Part shown: positions 16,939-24,985 of the stretch, piece after piece | Position numbering within the stretch: position 1 is the first letter of the stretch | How the letters are laid out: every line of letters starts with the position of its first letter | From: Alistipes timonensis JC136 | GTDB lineage: Bacteria; Bacteroidota; Bacteroidia; Bacteroidales; Rikenellaceae | Assembly (NCBI RefSeq): GCF_900107675.1 | Contig: NZ_FNRI01000008.1 | Coordinates: 1-64,000, forward strand | Reading direction: 5' to 3' | DNA length: 64,000 nt | Translations under genes and position numbers: made by a program | Notes under the pieces: model-generated | Told to the model about the DNA's origin: nothing | The model's database searches: none | What the model saw: the letters and a program-made list of their open reading frames with translations, nothing else

Positions 16939-18600
16939 TCAGAATTTGCTCATGTCGGTAACCGCATACGGCTCCCGGCAGGCTTCCAACGCCGCCCGGA
17001 TCGCCACCGGCGCGTTGGCGTCGGTAACCGGCGTCGAATAACCGGTCGTCGAAGTGCTGGAATTCGAGTAACGGTAACCGTTCCCTTCGACGCTGATTCC
17101 TGTGCAAGGCGTCAGGAGCGTCCGGAACACGGTCGCAGCGGCGGCATAGCGGCTGATTCCGTAATCCATATGGTAGAGGTCGCGCGTAAGGTCCATGCCG
17201 TTGTCCTTGTTCAGCGACGAAGTCCGCAAGTTCTGCAACGAGGTTCCCGAGGGAATCACGACATCAATGCACGTCTGCGCGGTGATTTTCTGCACCTGCC
17301 CAACGATCGCCCCGAACATCGCCTGCTGATCGGGGAAATACCTCGGATAATGGTCGTGGGCACTCCCGTACGCCTGGGCCATGATATAACCGATCGTAGG
17401 ACGGTTGAGAGGCTGCGCCTGCTGGATGTAATCGCAGAGTCCGCTGATCGCGCCCCGCTCGGTCTCGTCCCATTCCCACGCACAGTACGTACCCGTATGC
17501 TCCTGCAACGTTACGATGTCCCACGTATCCGACTCGACGATACTTTTGAGCGAACGGTTCAGCGTGCCGTCGTTCGACCATTTCGTCGCGCCCGGCTCGC
17601 AATAATAATAGGTGCAGATATCCGGAGCCCCGTAATTCTCGAAAAATTCGGGCAGCTTGTAACCGCCGTGGTAGGCCCGCACCATGCGTACATGGGTAAT
17701 CCCGGCACTGGCGAGCATTCCCGGCAGGTGCTCCGTGGCATCGACCGTAAAGCTATTTCCGATAAAGAGTATTTTCAGGGGATTCTTTCCGGCGGGAAGC
17801 GGCGGATTGAACGTTCCGTCCAGCTCGCTGCCGATCCGGATGACTTCGCCGTCCGCGAAAAAGAAACAAAGGTATTTTCCCGTGTGAAGCACGCAGCGCA
17901 GCGCAACTGCGCCTCCCGCGGGAACAGCGACGCCCGTATCGGCTCCGTCCAGGGCGATCTTCCCTCCGGCATCCGTAACCGCCGGCGACGATCCGCCGCG
18001 CAGGGCATCCTCGTCGGCCTTGACCGGCGTCGCAGCGCCGTCCGCCGTCCAGTAACCGCCATTGCCGACAGCAAAGACCGGAATCGAACCCTTCACCACA
18101 CCGCGCGTCGCAGCGTCTTTGAACCCGAATTTCAGCATGCCCCCGTCGGTCGTCGTCACCGACTCCGCGTAATTACAAGCGGCGACACGCGCTTTCAGGT
18201 AACTTTTCATCTCCTCGGTCGAATCAAACAGATCGGTCCGGTCTTCCTCGCTCACCTTCTGCGAAACGGGAATCACGGCCGGCTCCGCACCGCCGTAAGC
18301 GATCGTCAGCGACGACGTGCGCCGCCCGGCCTGCGAATTCGCCTGCGCGGTGATCCCGACCTTCGCCGACCCCGTTCCCTCCGACGGAACAGCGCTCAGC
18401 CACTCCGCATCACACGTGATTTTCCAATGCGTTCCGGTCGTGACGGAGAGCTGCAATACGGACTTCCCCGCATCGAAATTGAGCGAGGAGGGAGCTGCGT
18501 AAAATCGGATGTCAGGATTTTCGCCGCCCTCATCGGACGAGCAGCCCGCCACCGCCGCAAATACAGCAAGAATCAGGATACGAAAGAGAAATTTCTTCAT
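16939..18600 (-). CDS. BACON plus DUF4886 SGNH-hydrolase-like lipoprotein
   Basis: The 553-residue product has a lipoprotein signal peptide (lipobox VAGC, lipid Cys at 20) and a BACON domain at about 35-115 (TGTHWKITCDAEWLSAVP). After a linker, an SGNH-hydrolase-like domain from about 285 starts with ILFIGNSFTVDATEHLP and carries the usual later blocks DIVTLQEHTG and LYHMDYGISRYAAAATVF. This fits DUF4886, a carbohydrate-esterase-like family; the nucleophile would be the Ser in GNS. It lies 5 bases upstream of the sigma gene and is probably the first gene of the operon. The substrate is unknown, but an acyl group on a glycan is likely. Confidence 0.82.
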   Translation of the reverse strand: MKKFLFRILILAVFAAVAGCSSDEGGENPDIRFYAAPSSLNFDAGKSVLQLSVTTGTHWKITCDAEWLSAVPSEGTGSAKVGITAQANSQAGRRTSSLTIAYGGAEPAVIPVSQKVSEEDRTDLFDSTEEMKSYLKARVAACNYAESVTTTDGGMLKFGFKDAATRGVVKGSIPVFAVGNGGYWTADGAATPVKADEDALRGGSSPAVTDAGGKIALDGADTGVAVPAGGAVALRCVLHTGKYLCFFFADGEVIRIGSELDGTFNPPLPAGKNPLKILFIGNSFTVDATEHLPGMLASAGITHVRMVRAYHGGYKLPEFFENYGAPDICTYYYCEPGATKWSNDGTLNRSLKSIVESDTWDIVTLQEHTGTYCAWEWDETERGAISGLCDYIQQAQPLNRPTIGYIMAQAYGSAHDHYPRYFPDQQAMFGAIVGQVQKITAQTCIDVVIPSGTSLQNLRTSSLNKDNGMDLTRDLYHMDYGISRYAAAATVFRTLLTPCTGISVEGNGYRYSNSSTSTTGYSTPVTDANAPVAIRAALEACREPYAVTDMSKF

Positions 18601-18720
18601 GAGTTCATTAGGTTAGTTATAGTAAGTACGAACGACCCGACCGCTCTACGTAATCCGAACGCTCGATTTCCCAAAAATGAAATACGCAATCCGAGGAGCG
18701 AAGAAAATAAAGTTCAAAAC

Positions 18721-18757
18721 AGGAACCGGGACTGAAAAGCAGTCCCGGTTCCTGTTT
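18721..18757. terminator. Terminator after the GT9 gene
   Basis: A 14-base perfect stem (18721-18734 with 18740-18753) with a 5-base loop is flanked by short T-runs on both strands. It lies 57 bases past the GT9 stop and separates that operon from the SusCD-type locus. The rest of 18601-18813 shows no gene and no clear consensus promoter. Confidence 0.75.
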
Positions 18758-18813
18758 GTCGCTCTCCGGAGAATCATCTCCGGACACTCTTTTCAATTCA
18801 GCTCACTTATCCG

Positions 18814-19857
18814 TCACCGGGACAGATCCGATCCGCCGGTTAGCATTTTTTCCACCCGACGGACGATCATCGCGGGGGTCACGGCTTTCAGGCAGCGGTA
18901 GTCGCCGTAACGGCAGGGCTTGCTGCCGAAGACCGAACAGGGGCGGCACGCCATGTCGGCCTGCAGAATCCCCTGCGGATCGCACCCGTAACCCAGGAAT
19001 CCCAGTCCGGGGTGCGTCGCTCCCCACACCGACACCACGGGCGTCGCCATGAGCGCCGCGAGGTGCATGACCAGCGAATCCATCGACACCACGCAGTCGA
19101 GGTTGGCGATCAGGTCCATCTCCCCGTCGAGGCGGACTTTGCCGAAGAGCGCCGTGACGTTGGGATACATGCGCTCCATCTCCTCGGCGAACTGCTGCTC
19201 GCCGCCTCCGCCTCCGTGAATGAAGACCCGGTCGTAACGCTCCGCCAGCAGCCGCACCGTCTCGCGGCTCTGCTCCCCGGGATAGGTCTTGCCCTGCTGT
19301 GCCGAGAAAGGCGCGAATCCCACCCAGACGCCCTCCTTGGGGCCGAACGGATTGGGACGCTCCTGCCGGCGGGCCGGTTCCGGATCGTCGAACACGAACC
19401 CCAGCCGGCGAAACGTGTCGCAGTAGCGCAGCACGGTATGGCGCAGCGGCTCCATGCCGCGGCTCCCGCAGCGGATGAACTGCCGCTTCTCCGCGCGGCC
19501 CTTGTGAATGAATGTCACGGGAATGCCGTGGAGACTCATCGAGAGACGGAAGGCCCGGGAGCGCAGCACGTCGTGCACGTCGGCCACGGCATCCACGCCC
19601 AGCCGCCGGGCTTCGGCGGCCAGCCGCCACATGCCCCGCAGGGAGTGGTGAGCGCCTTTGAGGTCGACATCGAGAAAATCCACGCCCAGCCCCTCGAAGA
19701 ACGGTTTGAACATCGGCCGCGTCGCCACCGTGACCCGCAGGCCGGGATAGGCGGACATCAGCGCACGGAGCGCATGCGGCAGCATCGCCACATCGCCCAT
19801 CGCAGAAGTCCGCAACACCAACAGATGACGCGGGAGTTCCTTATTTTTTCTGCCCAT
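18814..19857 (-). CDS. Glycosyltransferase family 9 (heptosyltransferase-like)
   Basis: The 347-residue protein has the GT9 pattern: an N-terminal RTSAMGDVAMLPHALRAL segment, a central acceptor-side region, FAPFSAQQGKTYPGEQ after the domain linker, and the donor-binding block NLDCVVSMDSLVMHLAALM followed by VVSVWGATHPG. Family members add heptose or similar sugars to lipopolysaccharide core on the cytoplasmic face. Its start overlaps the end of the DUF4254 gene by 17 bases, so the two are translationally linked. The exact sugar is not predictable. Confidence 0.88.
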   Translation of the reverse strand: MGRKNKELPRHLLVLRTSAMGDVAMLPHALRALMSAYPGLRVTVATRPMFKPFFEGLGVDFLDVDLKGAHHSLRGMWRLAAEARRLGVDAVADVHDVLRSRAFRLSMSLHGIPVTFIHKGRAEKRQFIRCGSRGMEPLRHTVLRYCDTFRRLGFVFDDPEPARRQERPNPFGPKEGVWVGFAPFSAQQGKTYPGEQSRETVRLLAERYDRVFIHGGGGGEQQFAEEMERMYPNVTALFGKVRLDGEMDLIANLDCVVSMDSLVMHLAALMATPVVSVWGATHPGLGFLGYGCDPQGILQADMACRPCSVFGSKPCRYGDYRCLKAVTPAMIVRRVEKMLTGGSDLSR

Positions 19858-20446
19858 AGAGCACCGGATTCAACGCCGGGTCGTTGTACATCTTCATCTG
19901 CTTGTAAGTCTTCATGTACTTGCGGCCCGCTTCGATGTCCTCGATCAGCTCCTCGATAGCCCGCGAGAGGTCTACCTGCTGCGAGAGCAGCACGTCGAGC
20001 TTTTTCCGGCAAGCCGCCCGGTGTTCGTCGTCGACGTCCGTGCGCTCCGCCTCGCGCGCCATGTGGTAGATTTTCAGGGCGAGGATCGACAGCCGGTCGA
20101 TGGCCCACGCCGGGGTTTCGGTGTTCAGCCGGGCGTCGGGAGCCGGCACGATCTCCTTATATTTATCCAGCAGGTAGGAATCCACATACTCCACCATATC
20201 CGTGCGGTCCTGATTCGACTTGTCGATGCGGCGCTTGATGCAAAGCGCCTCCGCCGGGTCGATCGCCGGGTCGCGGATGATGTCCTCCAGATGCCACTGC
20301 ACGGTGTCGATCCAGTTCTTATGATAAAGCAGGTGGTCGATCGTTCCCGGGGTGTAGGGATTGTCGATCGGATGGTCGACATCGTCCCAGCGGTGATATT
20401 CTTCGATAGACCGGTTGAAAATACGATTCGCGTTTTCGGTAAACAT
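19841..20446 (-). CDS. DUF4254 domain protein
   Basis: The 201-residue protein is soluble, helical and rich in charged residues, with no signal peptide. It matches the DUF4254 family by the blocks WIDTVQWHLEDIIRDP, KRRIDKSNQDRTDMVEYVD, WAIDRLSILALKIYHM and a final KTYKQMKMYNDP. The function is unknown. It overlaps the GT9 gene by 17 bases, so it is probably a partner in surface glycan assembly. Its promoter lies face to face with that of the glucosaminidase gene. Confidence 0.75.
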   Translation of the reverse strand: MFTENANRIFNRSIEEYHRWDDVDHPIDNPYTPGTIDHLLYHKNWIDTVQWHLEDIIRDPAIDPAEALCIKRRIDKSNQDRTDMVEYVDSYLLDKYKEIVPAPDARLNTETPAWAIDRLSILALKIYHMAREAERTDVDDEHRAACRKKLDVLLSQQVDLSRAIEELIEDIEAGRKYMKTYKQMKMYNDPALNPVLYGQKK

Positions 20447-20467
20447 AGCTTGCGGTTTATTCGATTA

Positions 20468-20498
20468 TTGTTATTTTCATCGGAAAATTATACCTTTG
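20468..20498 (+). promoter_or_regulatory. Promoter of the glucosaminidase gene
   Basis: TTG (20468-20470) and TACCTTTG (20491-20498) with a 20-base spacer. The predicted RNA start is near 20505, giving a leader of about 17 bases to the ATG at 20522. Confidence 0.7.
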
Positions 20499-20513
20499 TC
20501 GGTAACTGTTAAA

Positions 20514-20543
20514 CAAAGATAATGACTTTTTCCAAAAAAGCAA
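20514..20543 (-). promoter_or_regulatory. Promoter of the DUF4254-GT9 operon, facing the glucosaminidase promoter
   Basis: On the minus strand TTG (20541-20543) and TATCTTTG (20514-20521) are 19 bases apart. The element extends into the first codons of the glucosaminidase gene. The predicted RNA start is near 20507. Confidence 0.5.
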
Positions 20544-21526
20544 TATCCCTCGCGGGAATCCTCCTCTGCTGCGCGGTGCAGCTCGGGGCGCAGGTGCGCC
20601 AGACACGCGAAGAATATGTCAACCGCTATATGTCGATCGCCGTGGCCCACATGGAGCGCTACGGCATCCCGGCGAGCATCACCATGGCGCAGGGCATCCT
20701 CGAATCCGACTGCGGCAACAGCCTGCTGTCGATGCGGTCGAACAACCATTTCGGCATCAAATGCAAGCGCAACTGGACCGGCGAGAAAGTCTACCACGAC
20801 GACGACGCCAAGGGCGAATGCTTCCGCTCGTACCCCTCGGTCGAAGCCTCCTATGAGGATCACGCCGAGTTTCTCGACTCGCAGCCGCGCTACGACTCGC
20901 TCTTCGCCTATCCGTCCGACGACTACAAGAGCTGGGCACGGGGTTTGAAGGCCGCGGGATACGCCACGGCTCCCGATTACGCGCAGCGTCTCGTGCGGAT
21001 CATCGAGGAGAACCAGCTCTTCCTGCTGGACCGTCCCGACGGCATGCACCTCTACGCCACGCGCTACGGACTTCCGCGCGACCCCGAGGAGTGGTTCGCA
21101 GAGCAGAGCAGCGTGGAACGCACGGCCGAAGCCGGAACGGCCATCGACCCGGACAACTACCGCGTGACGATCAACGCCCATGCAGGCTACAACGTCTATG
21201 CCACCAACGGCGTGCACTACGTCACGGCCAAGGAGAACGACACGTTCGAGAACATCGGCGAAAAATTCCGCATCTCGGCACGCAACCTGCGGAAATTCAA
21301 CGACCTGAAAGACAAGAAGGCGCAGCCCGTGCCGGGCGAGGTGGTCTACATCGAGCGCAAGAAGAAGCGCTGGACGGGCAACTCCCGGCACCACATCTCA
21401 CGCCAGGGCGAAACGGCCTACTCCGTCGGCCAGTCCTACGCCATCCGCACGCGGTCGATCGAAAAACTCAACAAGCTCAGGCCCGGCGAGGAGCTGGAGC
21501 AGGGACGCCAGATACGGATCAAATAA
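20522..21526 (+). CDS. Secreted glucosaminidase (GH73-like) with two LysM domains
   Basis: The 334-residue protein has a signal peptide (to GAQ, about 23). A mannosyl-glycoprotein endo-beta-N-acetylglucosaminidase-type domain covers about 30-175, with likely catalytic E61 in ILESDCG and SNNHFGIKC (73-81). Two LysM-type repeats follow near 235-280 (YVTAKENDTFENIGEKF) and 289-333 (RHHISRQGETAYSVGQSY). It should cleave peptidoglycan in the periplasm while the LysM repeats hold it to glycan strands. The next gene follows after 18 bases. Confidence 0.88.
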   Translation: MTFSKKAISLAGILLCCAVQLGAQVRQTREEYVNRYMSIAVAHMERYGIPASITMAQGILESDCGNSLLSMRSNNHFGIKCKRNWTGEKVYHDDDAKGECFRSYPSVEASYEDHAEFLDSQPRYDSLFAYPSDDYKSWARGLKAAGYATAPDYAQRLVRIIEENQLFLLDRPDGMHLYATRYGLPRDPEEWFAEQSSVERTAEAGTAIDPDNYRVTINAHAGYNVYATNGVHYVTAKENDTFENIGEKFRISARNLRKFNDLKDKKAQPVPGEVVYIERKKKRWTGNSRHHISRQGETAYSVGQSYAIRTRSIEKLNKLRPGEELEQGRQIRIK

Positions 21527-21544
21527 AAACCGACATACAGACCT

Positions 21545-22231
21545 ATGGAAACAACCCCGCTGAGAGCCAAGATACTCGACACGATCATCCGCAAGTCGAC
21601 CCTCAAACAGAAGGTTTTCGACAACTCGTTCGCGGCGTTCAACACCCTGAAGGAGACTCTGCTGGAGATGGCCTCGGAGATGGACGACGAACTGGACGGC
21701 AAACTCGACCGCCGCGTGCGGCTCGAATACCGCGACCGCGGCAAGTTCGAAGCCCAGCTGCAGGTGGCCAACGACATCCTGATCTTCCAGATGCACACCG
21801 ACGTCTTCGAATTCGAAGACGGACACCCCATCTGGCAGAATCCCTACGTCGCGGCCGACCGCGAGAACTCCTACTGCGGGCTGGTCAACATCTACAACTT
21901 CCTTTCCGACTCGTTCAAATTCAACCGCAACGCCGACGAGGGGTACCTGATCGGCCGCATCTTCATCAACCGCGAACGACGCTATTTCGTCGAAGGCAAG
22001 CAGCAGACCTCGATGCGGGCCGCTGATTTCGGCTGCGGGGAACTCGACCGCGACGCGTTGATTCCGATTCTCGAGTCGGCGATCGATTTCGCGCTGAACT
22101 TCGACCTGCTGATGCCTCCCTACGAGGAGAACAAGCGCGTGACGGTCGACCAGTTCAATACCAAGATGGACAATTCGAAATTCGTGACCGGCAAACGCCT
22201 GGGCTACGATTTCGACATAGAGGATATTTAA
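21545..22231 (+). CDS. Conserved cytoplasmic protein of unknown function
   Basis: The 228-residue protein has no signal peptide or membrane segment. The N-terminal half is a helical, acidic stretch (ETLLEMASEMDDELDGKLD); the second half is mixed alpha/beta with IFQMHTDVFEFEDGHPIW and SYCGLVNIYNFLSDSF. No known motif stands out and I cannot assign a function. It sits 18 bases after the glucosaminidase gene and is probably co-transcribed with it. Codon use is like that of its neighbours. Confidence 0.7.
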   Translation: METTPLRAKILDTIIRKSTLKQKVFDNSFAAFNTLKETLLEMASEMDDELDGKLDRRVRLEYRDRGKFEAQLQVANDILIFQMHTDVFEFEDGHPIWQNPYVAADRENSYCGLVNIYNFLSDSFKFNRNADEGYLIGRIFINRERRYFVEGKQQTSMRAADFGCGELDRDALIPILESAIDFALNFDLLMPPYEENKRVTVDQFNTKMDNSKFVTGKRLGYDFDIEDI

Positions 22232-22275
22232 GCAACCGGGACTGAAACAAAATCCGGTCTCGCACCGAATTTGCG

Positions 22276-22367
22276 TATCCGCCGGTCGCAGTCGCCGCCA
22301 CAGACGGCGTTTACAAATCTGACCCACCCCTAAATCCCCTCCTCGGAGGGGACTTACGCTGCAACGC
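22276..22367 (+). repeat. Interspersed repeat, copy A
   Basis: The block contains GTTTACAAATCTGACCCACC and, further on, CCCCTCCTCGGAGGGG hairpin sequence, then a CTTACGCTGCAACGC end. Matching blocks in the same order occur at 53488-53660 (plus) and 57972-58075 (minus). This copy ends about 18 bases before the GTG start of the DPP-IV gene. Confidence 0.75.
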
Positions 22368-22385
22368 AAAAAAGACAGAACAACC

Positions 22386-24518
22386 GTGATAAACAAATTA
22401 ATTATTCTTTCCGGACTGCTGTTGGCAACCGGGACAGCATACGCCCAGAACGAATACGCCGAAATCGCCCGCCTGCGCGGCATGAACGAAACAGTGCGCG
22501 GCATCCGCCCGATGGCCGACGGCGAACACTACACCACGCTCGAAAACAACGACATCCTGCGTTACAGCTATGCCACGGACGCTCCCGGCGAAAGCCTGCT
22601 CCCGTCGCCCGCGCCCAATCTGGTCATCAGCGACTACGCCTTTTCGCCCGACGAGCGGACGATCCTCGTCGCCTCGGGCCGCAAGCCCATCTACCGCCAC
22701 TCCTACACCACCGCCTACTCGCTCATCCGCGACAACCGCGTGCAGCCCGTGCTGCGGCAGGCCGAAGCGCCGCGCGACGCCTCGTTCTCGCCCGACGGAC
22801 GGCAGATCGCCTACTCCGACGGCAACGACCTCTACGTCTACGACATCGCCGCGCAGACCACGCGCCGCATCACCGACGACGGTGCGTGGAACCAGGTCAT
22901 CAACGGCACGACCGACTGGGTCTACGAGGAGGAGTTCGGCATCACGCAGGCCTATGCCTTTTCGCCCGACAGCCGCCGCATCGCCTACCTGCGCTTCGAC
23001 GAGAGCGAGGTTCCGCTGATGGAGATGATGCGCTTCGACGGCAAGCTCTACAACCACGCCTATTCGTTCAAATACCCCAAGGCCGGGGAGCGCAATTCAG
23101 TGGTCCAGCTCTGGGTGGCGGACCTCCAGACCGGAGCCAAAGAGCGCATCGACACGGGCCCGGAGACCGACCAGTACATCCCCCGCATCGGATGGACGCC
23201 CGACGGACGGCCCTGGTTCTACCGCCTCAACCGGCGTCAGAACACCTTCGAAATGATCGTCTGCGAACCCCACGGGGCCCAGCGCACGGTCTACGAGGAG
23301 CGCGCCCGGCAATATGTCGAACGGGTCGACGACAAGACCGTCACGTTCGTCGACAAGGACCGCTTCCTCGTGCGGCAGGAGAGTCACACGGGCTTCATGC
23401 ACCTCTATCTGTACAGCCTGCGCCGCGGCATTCTCGAACAGGTGACCAAAGGCGACTGGGAGGTGACCGAAGTCGTGGGATGCGACGGCAAGCGCGTCTG
23501 GTACCTCTCGACCGAGACCTCGCCGCTGCGCCGCAACCTTTACAGCATACGTCTCGACGGCAAGGACAAGCGCCGCCTCACCGCAGGCGAGGGCTACTAC
23601 ACCGTCGCCCCCGCCCCCGGGATGAGATACTTCATCACCGCCTTCTCCAACGCCTCGACGCCCAACCTCACGGAGGTCTGCGACGCCGAAGGCCGGGTCG
23701 TCCGCACGCTGGCCGACAGCCGCAAGCTGCGTGACGAACTGGCGGCCTCGAAGCGTCCCGCCAAGGAGTTCTTCACGTTCACGACCGAGCGCGGCGACAC
23801 GCTCAACGCCTACATCGTCAAACCGCGCGGCTTCGACCCCTCGCAGCGCTACCCCGTGCTGCTGACGCAGTATTCGGGTCCCGGGTCTCAGTCGGTCCGC
23901 GACCGCTGGTCGCTCGACTGGGAGGATGCGCTGGCCGACAAGGGGTACATCGTGGTCTGCGCCGACGGCCGCGGCACGGGATTCCGGGGCGAGAAATTTA
24001 AGAAACTCACTTACGGACGGCTCGGAGCGCTGGAGGTCGAAGACCAGATTTCGACGGCCCGCCACATGGCCGCACAGCCTTACGTAGACCCCGCGCGCAT
24101 CGGCATCTACGGCTGGTCCTACGGCGGGTTCATGGCCCTGAGCTGCGCCATGAAGGGACACGGGCTGTTCCGGATGGCGATCGCCGTGGCGCCCGTCACC
24201 TCGTGGCGCTATTACGACACGATCTACACCGAGATCTACAACAACCTCCCGCAGTACAACGCCGCGGGTTACGACGACAATTCGCCGATCAATTTCGCGC
24301 GGATGCTCGACGACAAGCGGACGCGCCTGCTGATTATCCACGGCACGGCCGACGACAACGTCCATTTCCAGAACACCGTGGAGATGACCCGGGCGCTGAA
24401 CCGCGCCGGCAAGCAGTACGACATGATGGTGTATCCCGATCAGAATCACTCGATGTTGCCCGACGCAACGGCACACATAAGACAGAAAATGATTGATTAC
24501 ACCCTGAAGAATTTATGA
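22386..24518 (+). CDS. Dipeptidyl-peptidase IV-type serine peptidase (family S9B)
   Basis: The 710-residue protein has a signal peptide (to AYAQ, about 21), an eight-bladed beta-propeller (about 40-460) and a C-terminal alpha/beta hydrolase. Visible functional parts are the Glu motif that binds the substrate amino terminus (DWVYEEEFG), the nucleophile S578 in GWSYGG, Asp in HGTADDNVHF and His in DQNHSM. It should release Xaa-Pro or Xaa-Ala dipeptides in the periplasm. The start codon is GTG at 22386; there is no nearby ATG and the signal peptide begins right there. Its last 4 bases overlap the methyltransferase gene. Confidence 0.93.
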   Translation: MINKLIILSGLLLATGTAYAQNEYAEIARLRGMNETVRGIRPMADGEHYTTLENNDILRYSYATDAPGESLLPSPAPNLVISDYAFSPDERTILVASGRKPIYRHSYTTAYSLIRDNRVQPVLRQAEAPRDASFSPDGRQIAYSDGNDLYVYDIAAQTTRRITDDGAWNQVINGTTDWVYEEEFGITQAYAFSPDSRRIAYLRFDESEVPLMEMMRFDGKLYNHAYSFKYPKAGERNSVVQLWVADLQTGAKERIDTGPETDQYIPRIGWTPDGRPWFYRLNRRQNTFEMIVCEPHGAQRTVYEERARQYVERVDDKTVTFVDKDRFLVRQESHTGFMHLYLYSLRRGILEQVTKGDWEVTEVVGCDGKRVWYLSTETSPLRRNLYSIRLDGKDKRRLTAGEGYYTVAPAPGMRYFITAFSNASTPNLTEVCDAEGRVVRTLADSRKLRDELAASKRPAKEFFTFTTERGDTLNAYIVKPRGFDPSQRYPVLLTQYSGPGSQSVRDRWSLDWEDALADKGYIVVCADGRGTGFRGEKFKKLTYGRLGALEVEDQISTARHMAAQPYVDPARIGIYGWSYGGFMALSCAMKGHGLFRMAIAVAPVTSWRYYDTIYTEIYNNLPQYNAAGYDDNSPINFARMLDDKRTRLLIIHGTADDNVHFQNTVEMTRALNRAGKQYDMMVYPDQNHSMLPDATAHIRQKMIDYTLKNL

Positions 24519-24985
24519 CGTATTCCATGCAACTCGAAACGCCGATCGGCCCGCTGACGGTCACGGCGACGAAGAAGGCCGTGACGGCCATTCGTTTCGG
24601 CACACAGGTCCCGGAGGGCTCCGCACGCTGCACCGCGGCGGAAGCCACGCCCCTGCTGCGCAAAGCCGCCGAAGAGATCGGGGACTATTTCGCAGGTTCG
24701 CGGCGCAGGTTCACGCTGCCCCTCGCCCCCGAAGGGACGCCTTTCCAGCAGAAGGTCTGGGAGGCGCTGCGAAACATCCCCTACGGCGAAACCCGCACTT
24801 ACAAACAGATCGCCATCCAGATCGGCCACAACCAGTCGTTCCGGGCCGTCGGCATGGCCAACAACCGCAATCCGATCGTGATTGTCGTCCCCTGCCATCG
24901 CGTTATCGGCTACGACGGCAAACTCACGGGATATGCCGGCGGACTCGACATCAAAGAGCAGCTGCTCGAATTGGAAAGACGGTAG
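24515..24985 (+). CDS. ogt: Methylated-DNA--protein-cysteine S-methyltransferase
   Basis: This 156-residue repair enzyme removes methyl groups from O6-methylguanine, accepting them on its own Cys. The active site PCHRV is present with C127, the helix-turn-helix region is GETRTYKQIAIQIG, and AVGMANNRNP precedes the active site as in the family. The start overlaps the DPP-IV stop (ATGA), so translation is coupled. The stop codon abuts the stop of the convergent GT22-like gene with no base between, and there is no hairpin there. Confidence 0.95.
   Translation: MTYSMQLETPIGPLTVTATKKAVTAIRFGTQVPEGSARCTAAEATPLLRKAAEEIGDYFAGSRRRFTLPLAPEGTPFQQKVWEALRNIPYGETRTYKQIAIQIGHNQSFRAVGMANNRNPIVIVVPCHRVIGYDGKLTGYAGGLDIKEQLLELERR

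Noticed and set aside
22321..22350. CRISPR-like repeats in the intergenic repeat family
   Set aside because: Copies are far apart, variable in length and in both orientations; there are no regularly spaced units or cas genes.
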